A stretch of DNA of 64,000 nt from Polaromonas sp. (GTDB lineage: Bacteria; Pseudomonadota; Gammaproteobacteria; Burkholderiales; Burkholderiaceae_C). The stretch spans positions 1 to 64,000 of the forward strand of contig JAAFJF010000007.1 of assembly GCA_013298815.1 (NCBI GenBank), read 5' to 3'. The translations under genes and the position numbers were made by a program. Positions 7,920 to 13,990 of the stretch are shown here, piece after piece. Each line of letters begins with the position of its first letter. Position 1 is the stretch's first letter. Below the pieces are notes generated by a model that ran no database searches, had not been told where the DNA came from, and worked only from the letters and a program-made list of their open reading frames with translations.

Positions 7920-9113
7920 TTATGGGTTAACAGCAGCTAAATTTTTTAAATGCTGCGGTATCAAATCAAACAAAGGGGTTGTTTCGCGCTTGAGTGTCGC
8001 AGTTAAACTCGTGCTGTCGATGCTGAGTGATAAATTGCCAGCATTCAAATTAGCTAATTGCTGCATCCAGCCAATGTTGAGACTGCCATTCTGTCCAGGT
8101 TTTGAATAGATGAGTGATAGCATCCGTTTGGCGGAGAGATTGCCTTTGATAGCCGCTAAGTTGTACAAGCGAATGGCCTCTGCATAATTTACTTGGCAAC
8201 CACTGGGGCCTGCTTGGCCTCGGTGCAGCGCTTGTGCCGTGCTGAAAAGTATTGAGTCAGACAAGTCGGCAGTATTTTGTATTTTGCAATTTACTGGGTT
8301 ATCAGTTTGCCGTGCTTGCAGCAAGGTAGCATTTTGAGCAGCAACCATCGAATATGGAGCGGCAGTTGAAAAATAGCCCTGTGCCTCCTTTATTTTTTCT
8401 GCGGCCACAGCATCAAAACCTAGTTCAATCAATGCTTGTACATCGTACAGCTTAGCCGCATTGAGCAATATTTGCCGCCGCTGTTGGCGGGTTTTCTCAA
8501 GCAGACCGGCGCTTGCAGCAGAGTTGTTATGCAGTGGCGAAAAAGTGTCCTCTAAAAGCCAGTCCAAATACAGTGCTCGGCCAGGCTTGACTGTGCGCAA
8601 TTGCGCTATCCAAGCGCGGGCTTTGTTGGCGGACGGCAGGCTCTCGCAGCCTTGAATCTCACACCATGCCAAACCAGCAAATGCTGAAGCTTCGCCAAGT
8701 TGTTGGGCTTGTCTGAAACGCAGCAGTGCTTCGCTGTAATCAACCTCAACTCCAAAACCGTTGGCAGACAACAAGCCCAGTACCCACGCCGCGTTGGCAG
8801 CTTGTCTTCTCTGTTGTAAAGCGGTTGGGGTGGTTTTTCCTGCGACACCAGCGCTTGCTTTATTGACAACTGCTTTGAGATTTTCGATTTCAGTTTGTAG
8901 CGCAATCTGGTTTTTGATTGGCTGAACCGAGGGTCTTTGTTGTGGCTGTGCTTCTCTGGGCAGGCTAACTCGGTCTTCAACTGGGTTACCCGCTGGTGTG
9001 CTGGCAGAGGGCTCTACTTGCACGCTGTGGGCTAACTTTGGTGTTAGCAGCACGATTGCTGCAGCGCAAGCTAACACCGTATTTACGACGATTGTCAAAT
9101 GATCGTGCTTCAT
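7920..9113 (-). CDS. Sel1/TPR-like repeat protein, last gene of the amyloid-like operon
   Basis: The 397-residue protein has one N-terminal hydrophobic segment (about residues 10-30; signal anchor or signal peptide), a short coiled-coil-like stretch (I-A-L-Q-T-E-I-E-N-L-K) and at least two Sel1-like repeats. These are around N-A-A-W-V-L-G-L-L...A-L-L-R-F-R-Q-A and Y-A-E-A-I-R-L-Y-N-L-A-A-I-K-G. Such repeats are protein-protein scaffolds. It follows the CsgG-like gene by 21 bases on the same strand, so it is probably co-transcribed and may assist assembly in the periplasm. No direct family match recognised. Confidence 0.65.
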   Translation of the reverse strand: MKHDHLTIVVNTVLACAAAIVLLTPKLAHSVQVEPSASTPAGNPVEDRVSLPREAQPQQRPSVQPIKNQIALQTEIENLKAVVNKASAGVAGKTTPTALQQRRQAANAAWVLGLLSANGFGVEVDYSEALLRFRQAQQLGEASAFAGLAWCEIQGCESLPSANKARAWIAQLRTVKPGRALYLDWLLEDTFSPLHNNSAASAGLLEKTRQQRRQILLNAAKLYDVQALIELGFDAVAAEKIKEAQGYFSTAAPYSMVAAQNATLLQARQTDNPVNCKIQNTADLSDSILFSTAQALHRGQAGPSGCQVNYAEAIRLYNLAAIKGNLSAKRMLSLIYSKPGQNGSLNIGWMQQLANLNAGNLSLSIDSTSLTATLKRETTPLFDLIPQHLKNLAAVNP

Positions 9114-9134
9114 ATGAACACATGGATTGACGGT

Positions 9135-10826
9135 TTACTTCTGAGCTGCTTTTACAGTTTTTGGTGTGACTTTCCATGTCACCGTCGCTTGGCTTAAACC
9201 CGCTTCACCTGTAATTTGTGCAAAAGCGCTCAAAACATCGGCTTTGCTGGACATACCTGCTATGGGTTTGAAAGCTGCAACTTGCATGGCAGCGGGTAGT
9301 TTGGGCATCACATCTTCATCAGTTGCAATGCAAGTCACATACTCATTGCCCGGGGCGGCTGCATCCAAAATAAAACCTGGCTTTGGGTTGATCCAATCCG
9401 GTATGCGCACAGACACATCAGCTGTCATCAAAGACTCAGCGTTGGTTGCGTTTGGCAACAAGCGCAACACATTGCCAGTGGCTTCTTGCAGGTAGCAGTA
9501 AACATGTGAAGCCCTAGAAACACTGGTAGATAAGAAAATTTGGTCTCCTACTTCAAACGAAGTTTTGTCAAGCTGCACGTTCTTTATTTGTAAATCCATG
9601 CTGCGTGGTACGTCAGCTAGTTTCAACTCTCCACTCGGAGTCCAGTCCACTGGAACCAGTTTACCGTCAGTGTCGAGCTTGGTGTAGTTGCGCATCACGC
9701 GTTCGTATGTTGGGAAGTCGATAACACCCGTAACCACCATACCCGAATCTGCTTGGTATTTACCAAGTATGGCTTTGAAAGTAGCTGTGTTATCTGGCTC
9801 TACAACTTGTGGCTGCTTCATGTAGCCCAAACCGACTAAGGCAGTTTTAACCAATTTTGAATGTGTTTCAGGTCTGCCAGCGTCATACCAGTCGCGCAGT
9901 TGGCGTTGTAACTCTGGATGTGTTTGGTCCAAAGTCAAACAACGCCAGTACGGCAGGCGCGACCATTTGCCGATCAGCTCAATCATAGCCAAATCTACCA
10001 AAGTACGAATAGCAGCGCCAGGACCTTGCGTGTAATCACGCCCCACATTGAACTGAACGCCGTAGCTGCCAATTTTCCCAGCCAAATCTAGTCCTTGGCT
10101 GGCATTGCCAATCACAACTTCGTTGGCTGAGTCTAGGCCTGGAATTATGGTTCGTGTTTTGAAGTCCCCCATGTGCAAGTCAAGACCAATCAGGGTTGCA
10201 TTTTTGTTTGTGCTGTAACCAGTCTCCAACCGCGTGGCTGAAGTACCGGCTTCAAAATGGTTGCTAATGATGTTTTGATCTACAAAAGACACTGCACCTG
10301 AAACATACAAAGCAGGCTTTTGTAATTGCATTTGGTTGTTGTTTAACATGATGGCGGTCATGTTTTGAACGGTGTCTTGGCGGGAAATGTCAACCTCATA
10401 ATCAATATACCTAAACGCGTTTGACAAGCGCGACATTTGCGACAAGGCTGTAACAATCATGTCTTTGGTTGCCACTGCAATCTTGCCTGTCACATCAGGA
10501 ATTTGTTTCGAAGTGATGAGTGTTGTGGGTAAATCGGCTTGCCTAAACATGTGGTCCATACACATCAAAGACGGTGACATGCTAGAGAGCGAACGTGTTG
10601 GACGTGAAGTTGGACGGTCTGCAATCGACGCATTCGATTGGTATTTTGCGTCTTTGCGTGCGTCCATAGGTGCAGCACAGCCAGTGATAATCAACGATGC
10701 CAACAACGGCAACAGAACGGGTAAACGTATCGGCAAGCGATCTGATAAACGCATCGGTGAGTGAATCAGTAAATCAAGGCGACCATGAATTGTTGATGAT
10801 TTACTGGTTGTAGTGACGGTATTCAT
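9135..10826 (-). CDS. CsgG-like lipoprotein fused to peptidoglycan-binding-like and DUF4384 domains
   Basis: The 563-residue protein has a lipobox I-T-G-C at residues 47-50. Residues about 110-290 resemble CsgG, the curli export pore: an N-terminal alpha/beta region, A-L-Y-V-S-G-A-V-S-F, a strand pair around L-I-G-L-D-L-H-M-G-D-F-K-T-R, then a region ending in R-T-L-V-D-L-A-M-I-E-L-I. Residues about 322-380 look like a peptidoglycan-binding domain (V-K-T-A-L-V-G-L-G-Y...F-K-A-I-L-G-K-Y-Q). Residues about 420-510 match DUF4384 (F-E-V-G-D-Q-I-F-L-S and Y-C-Y-L-Q-E). It is more than twice as long as E. coli CsgG. An alternative start at Met25 (10754) gives a tighter signal peptide; the longer start has an AAGG site. 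The role as exporter of the adjacent repeat proteins is inferred. Confidence 0.72.
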   Translation of the reverse strand: MNTVTTTSKSSTIHGRLDLLIHSPMRLSDRLPIRLPVLLPLLASLIITGCAAPMDARKDAKYQSNASIADRPTSRPTRSLSSMSPSLMCMDHMFRQADLPTTLITSKQIPDVTGKIAVATKDMIVTALSQMSRLSNAFRYIDYEVDISRQDTVQNMTAIMLNNNQMQLQKPALYVSGAVSFVDQNIISNHFEAGTSATRLETGYSTNKNATLIGLDLHMGDFKTRTIIPGLDSANEVVIGNASQGLDLAGKIGSYGVQFNVGRDYTQGPGAAIRTLVDLAMIELIGKWSRLPYWRCLTLDQTHPELQRQLRDWYDAGRPETHSKLVKTALVGLGYMKQPQVVEPDNTATFKAILGKYQADSGMVVTGVIDFPTYERVMRNYTKLDTDGKLVPVDWTPSGELKLADVPRSMDLQIKNVQLDKTSFEVGDQIFLSTSVSRASHVYCYLQEATGNVLRLLPNATNAESLMTADVSVRIPDWINPKPGFILDAAAPGNEYVTCIATDEDVMPKLPAAMQVAAFKPIAGMSSKADVLSAFAQITGEAGLSQATVTWKVTPKTVKAAQK

Positions 10827-10867
10827 GGTGTGCTAGCCTTATTGATAGATTTTTTTGTTAAAGAGTT

Positions 10868-11293
10868 TTACTTGCAAATATTGACCAAATCGCCTTTTAA
10901 AACCACGATTTGTGCACCGCCTTTGGGTCCGTACTTACCAAAACCTGTGGCTGTTGATGCTGAGCTGCCCACCTCTTGTACGCAAACTTTATTCAAACCT
11001 TGTGCGCTGGCAGTCGTTACCGCATCGTTGTCTGTCAGAAGATTGTCGGTACCGTTATCAGAATAGGCGCGTGCTTCATATCGCGTGACACGTGCCCGTA
11101 GCCAGCCCTGCATGCCGAAAAGCGGATCTAAACTACCAGAGACTTGCTGCGGCGCTGTGGGCCTCAGCTCTGTTTTTGAAAGTTTAGTCAAATTAATGGG
11201 GTCTTCGCCTGGTGCGAACTGTGCGAAAGCAGCCAGTGGCGTTAAGAGGCACATTGCTAGGCAAAGTGAAGAAATTTTTAAATGGTTTTTCAT
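10868..11293 (-). CDS. Small exported protein of the amyloid-like operon, unknown family
   Basis: The 141-residue protein has a clear Sec signal peptide ending L-A-A-F-A (residues 20-24). The mature part has no repeats, with R-A-R-V-T-R-Y-E-A-R-A-Y in the centre and two cysteines (C-V-Q-E-V and I-C-K at the end) that could form a disulfide. It lies between the second amyloid-like subunit (50 bases) and the CsgG-like gene (41 bases), where curli systems encode accessory factors such as CsgE or CsgF. I see no sequence similarity to those. An ACAGGT ribosome site precedes the start. Confidence 0.65.
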   Translation of the reverse strand: MKNHLKISSLCLAMCLLTPLAAFAQFAPGEDPINLTKLSKTELRPTAPQQVSGSLDPLFGMQGWLRARVTRYEARAYSDNGTDNLLTDNDAVTTASAQGLNKVCVQEVGSSASTATGFGKYGPKGGAQIVVLKGDLVNICK

Positions 11294-11342
11294 GATGATT
11301 TACCTGTAAAAAATTCATTAAAAGAATGAGTAACCACTAGGG

Positions 11343-11801
11343 TTAACGTCTAGTGCCACAATTGCCAGATGGACAACTGAAGCAAGCATTGTTAGATGCG
11401 ACGTTTTGAATGGCATAAGTGCTGTGGCCTTGCGCACTGTTGTAGGCATAAGCGCCTTGCATGGATGTGATCTGCATAGATCTACCGCCAATGCGTGTAT
11501 CACCTAGATTGGATGAAAAATTTTGACTGGCCATGCTTTCGCTGCCAATGACTTCATTGCGTGCAAAACTGCCCTGTGCTGCAACCATTTGTACTGAGCT
11601 ACCGGTAATCACCACGCCACCTGTGTTGCTTGCCAAATTTTGTTGTGCTGTGCTAGCGTTACCAAAGACGACGTTGCTGACGGTCGTGTTGTTGATTGAT
11701 GCTATTTGCATAGATGTACCTGATATCAAAACCGGGTCATACCCAGAGGCACTTGCGTTTGCAATAAACAAACTCAGTAGCAGTGACAAAATGGTTTTCA
11801 T
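11343..11801 (-). CDS. Secreted 39-residue-repeat protein B (curlin-like amyloid subunit candidate)
   Basis: The 152-residue protein has a signal peptide cleaved near A-S-A (residues 16-18). The mature chain is three repeats of exactly 39 residues (about 23-61, 62-100, 101-139). Each begins with a I-x-G-x-S-x-Q core (Gln at 32, 71 and 110) and ends in Q-N-x-x-S-N. The tail C-F-S-C-P-S-G-N-C (Cys 140, 143, 148) is unusual for an amyloid. It is a clear paralogue of the next upstream gene (same period, phase and tail), as CsgB is to CsgA. Compared with that paralogue its repeats are less regular and contain Met and bulky residues, so it may be the nucleator or minor subunit. That functional split is inference. 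Confidence 0.7.
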   Translation of the reverse strand: MKTILSLLLSLFIANASASGYDPVLISGTSMQIASINNTTVSNVVFGNASTAQQNLASNTGGVVITGSSVQMVAAQGSFARNEVIGSESMASQNFSSNLGDTRIGGRSMQITSMQGAYAYNSAQGHSTYAIQNVASNNACFSCPSGNCGTRR

Positions 11802-11847
11802 AGCCGTTCCCTAGTACGCTTGCAATTTAGATATTCAACAAATTCTC

Positions 11848-11916
11848 AAATACTTTGAAGCTTTCAAAAACATGGCTTGCCGTTTCGAGCGCAGCAACAT
11901 GTTCTTGAAAGTATTT
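11848..11916 (-). promoter_or_regulatory. Intercistronic inverted repeat between the two amyloid-like subunit genes
   Basis: AAATACTTT at 11848-11856 pairs with AAAGTATTT at 11908-11916, and TTCAA...AACATG further in pairs with CATGTTCTTGAA. The result is an imperfect hairpin of about 17 bp around a roughly 25-base loop. No T run follows, so it looks like an mRNA-stabilising or attenuating element rather than a terminator. It would favour expression of the first subunit over downstream genes. Confidence 0.5.
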
Positions 11917-11928
11917 AGCTAATACAAA

Positions 11929-12408
11929 TTAACGAGTTCCGCCAACGCAAGTTGTACAAGAGTTGTTAGATGCAATGTTTTGCGTGCCAGAGTTGTCACG
12001 ACCGCTGACGTGGTTGCTCACGTTGGCGTAAGTTGTCGATGTTGTCTGTGTCGATGTTCCGCTGATAGAAACAGAACCAACATTTGACGACAAGTTTTGG
12101 CTTGCGACGTTGTCATTGCCTGTCACTGTGTTGGTGATAGAGCCGCCACGTGCAGACACAGTTTGAGTTGAACGGCCACGAATATCGATGTCACCGGCGT
12201 TTGATGCCAAGTTTTGTTGACCGATGTTGTCATTGCCGGATACACGGTTAGACACATTCACGCCATTGAGGGTGGCGCTTTGAGTTGATGTACCGCTGAT
12301 AACAACGTCAGTTGCAGCAGAAGGACCGCTACCGCCACCGTGACCGCCACCTGATGCGAATGCTGTTGCTGCAAACAAAGCCAAAGCCAAGATAGAAAGT
12401 TTTTTCAT
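11929..12408 (-). CDS. Secreted 39-residue-repeat protein A (curlin-like amyloid subunit candidate, major)
   Basis: The 159-residue protein has a signal peptide cleaved after A-F-A (residue 18) and a Gly/His-rich linker (19-29). Three exact 39-residue repeats follow (34-72, 73-111, 112-150). Each contains I-x-G-x-S-T-Q at its start (Gln 43, 82, 121), V-x-G-x-D-N in the middle and Q-N-x-x-S-N near its end. A C-x-x-C tail follows at 151 and 154. The G-N-D-N-x-x-x-Q-N spacing recalls curlin repeats, although the period is about two curlin units. Composition is Ser/Thr/Asn/Gln/Gly-rich, as in functional amyloids. It is first in the operon and has a strong AAAGGGGA ribosome site, consistent with a major extracellular subunit. 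Confidence 0.72.
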   Translation of the reverse strand: MKKLSILALALFAATAFASGGGHGGGSGPSAATDVVISGTSTQSATLNGVNVSNRVSGNDNIGQQNLASNAGDIDIRGRSTQTVSARGGSITNTVTGNDNVASQNLSSNVGSVSISGTSTQTTSTTYANVSNHVSGRDNSGTQNIASNNSCTTCVGGTR

Positions 12409-12449
12409 GATAAATCCCCTTTAAGAAACGATTAAATTAATTTAAAAAT

Positions 12450-12483
12450 TTCCGAACATCTTTTTGCTCAACGGTGCTCGGAA
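12450..12483 (-). promoter_or_regulatory. Inverted repeat in the 5' leader of the amyloid-like operon
   Basis: TTCCGAACA (12450-12458) and TGCTCGGAA (12475-12483) form a nine-base inverted repeat with one mismatch, about 42 bases before the start codon of subunit A. It could be a leader hairpin or a regulator site. Confidence 0.4.
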
Positions 12484-12567
12484 GCTTTGATGAAACCAGT
12501 TGCCATGCATGCAGAATTTGTTTGCACATCGCTTCTGTTTTCATCTGGCGCTAGTTTCCGGCGAGGA

Positions 12568-12575
12568 GGGGGGGG
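12568..12575. other. Homopolymer of eight G in the divergent control region
   Basis: A G8 tract sits between the amyloid operon leader and the direct repeats. Tracts of this length can slip during replication and alter promoter spacing, but nothing else here demonstrates phase variation. Confidence 0.4.
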
Positions 12576-12579
12576 CTTC

Positions 12580-12613
12580 AATACCGTGTTATGCCTACCA
12601 AAAATACCGTGTT
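12580..12613. promoter_or_regulatory. Direct repeats, candidate operator of the divergent response regulator
   Basis: The 11-mer AATACCGTGTT occurs at 12580-12590 and again at 12603-12613, with starts 23 bases apart (about two helical turns). The repeats lie between the amyloid operon and the LuxR-type regulator gene. The spacing suits tandem dimers of a NarL/FixJ-type regulator. The link to this regulator is inferred from position. Confidence 0.5.
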
Positions 12614-12788
12614 TTATTACCCAAAAAATGAGTACTTTTTGATGCACTTAGAGTTAAACGCTAAGAAATTGAATACCTTCGATTAGGTATAAGGTTTTAA
12701 AAATGGTAGTTTCTTAGTGAATCAAATGTAAATTTTTGAAACATTTCAAATAAATGCGTCATTTTTATTTGCTTTTGTTCAATCTTTT

Positions 12789-13001
12789 ATGGCTTTCCAT
12801 GAAGCACATAAAAAGCAACCCTTGTCATTGGAAAAAGAAGCTTTAAATGAAGCTCAATGGTTGAGAACTGCATCGTTTATGTTTAAAAATCGGGTGATTT
12901 GTAATTCAAAAGATTCTATTTTTGGGGATTATTTACATAGCATTTGTCATCAAGAATGGTTAATCTTCCTTCAAGCTATAAGCCAAGAATTAACCAAATG
13001 A
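12789..13001 (+). CDS. Possible small protein upstream of the amyloid-locus regulator
   Basis: A 70-codon frame ends 22 bases before the regulator gene. It starts with M-A-F-H-E-A-H-K-K-Q and has no signal peptide and no recognisable domain. No good ribosome site precedes it, and the region is AT-rich, which lowers confidence. It could instead be untranslated leader of the regulator mRNA. Confidence 0.3.
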   Translation: MAFHEAHKKQPLSLEKEALNEAQWLRTASFMFKNRVICNSKDSIFGDYLHSICHQEWLIFLQAISQELTK

Positions 13002-13023
13002 TACGTATCAAAGGAGGTTTAAG

Positions 13024-13860
13024 ATGAATCAACACGTAACCAGTTTCGGTGACAAAAACAAAGCTAGCGACATGAATCTTTCAAATGTCGGCAACGCAAA
13101 CGCCAACAAATTAGCGTCACAGGGGCAATTTGCTTACTTTGCTAATCCTGCAAATTTATGGCCTGACTTTTTGTTGGGTCAAGCCAGCCAACCACTGCGC
13201 GTTATTTTGATCGAGGAAGACGCACACATGCGCAGTGTCGTTGGTCAAGAGCTTGGTGGCGACCCCCGTACAACGCTGGTGGCAACTGCCAGCAATATGC
13301 GAGAAGGCAAAAATTTAATAGCAAACTATGCATTTGATGTGATGCTTTTAGACTTGAATTTGCGAGATGGCATGAGCTTTGAATTGTTGAAATACATGCG
13401 CATGCATAGACCTGCAGCTGAAGCTCTGGTGATATCCATGATGGACGATGAGGAAAAAGCCATCACCGCGTTTGACCTTGGCGCGAATGGTTATATTGTT
13501 AAAAATTCATGGTTCGGCAATTACGCCCAAGCTGTGCTGCAAGTGGCCAATGGCGGCGCTTTTATATCGCCAAGCCTTGCGCGCAGGCTGATAAAAAAAT
13601 TCGCAAATAGCTCACATGCTGAGCTGCAACAAAACCGCAACCAAGTGATTCCATTGCACACCAATGGCGTTTTGTCGTTCAGAGAGCGCGAAATTCTAGA
13701 ACTGGTTGCAGACGGTTGCACCAGCAGCGCCATTGCCTTGAAAATCAACATCAGCACCCAAACCGTCACGACCCACATCAAAAACATCTACCGCAAATTG
13801 CAAGTACACACGCGTGCGCAAGCGGTCAGCAGTGCAAAGAACCAAGGCTTGCTCAGTTAG
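13024..13860 (+). CDS. LuxR/NarL-family response regulator with curlin-like N-terminal extension
   Basis: The 278-residue protein has a receiver domain (about 58-175) with acidic residues 64-66, phosphoacceptor Asp110 (V-M-L-L-D-L-N) and Lys160. A LuxR-type helix-turn-helix follows (about 216-272; L-S-F-R-E-R-E-I-L and V-T-T-H-I-K-N-I-Y-R-K-L). A 57-residue N-terminal extension precedes the receiver. Its residues 9-34 (G-D-K-N-K-A-S ... N-V-G-N-A-N ... A-S-Q-G) look like a curlin or subunit-A repeat. The start has an AAAGGAGG site. It is divergent from the amyloid-like operon, as csgD is from csgBA, and has no adjacent sensor kinase. Confidence 0.85.
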   Translation: MNQHVTSFGDKNKASDMNLSNVGNANANKLASQGQFAYFANPANLWPDFLLGQASQPLRVILIEEDAHMRSVVGQELGGDPRTTLVATASNMREGKNLIANYAFDVMLLDLNLRDGMSFELLKYMRMHRPAAEALVISMMDDEEKAITAFDLGANGYIVKNSWFGNYAQAVLQVANGGAFISPSLARRLIKKFANSSHAELQQNRNQVIPLHTNGVLSFREREILELVADGCTSSAIALKINISTQTVTTHIKNIYRKLQVHTRAQAVSSAKNQGLLS

Positions 13861-13918
13861 TCAGAGTTTTCGAGGCAAGACCCTCGTAAAATAGGGATAA
13901 ATCGAAACTTGGCAACAA

Positions 13919-13948
13919 GGGCTTTTCAGATTGAGAAGCCCTTTTTTT
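13919..13948 (+). terminator. Intrinsic terminator after the response regulator
   Basis: GGGCTTTTCA pairs with TGAGAAGCCC (one wobble) around a 3-base loop, followed by seven T. It ends the regulator transcript and isolates tex. Confidence 0.85.
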
Positions 13949-13990
13949 ATGCCTAAAATTTCAGTCTTTCTTCGTTAGCCTTCACGTTTC

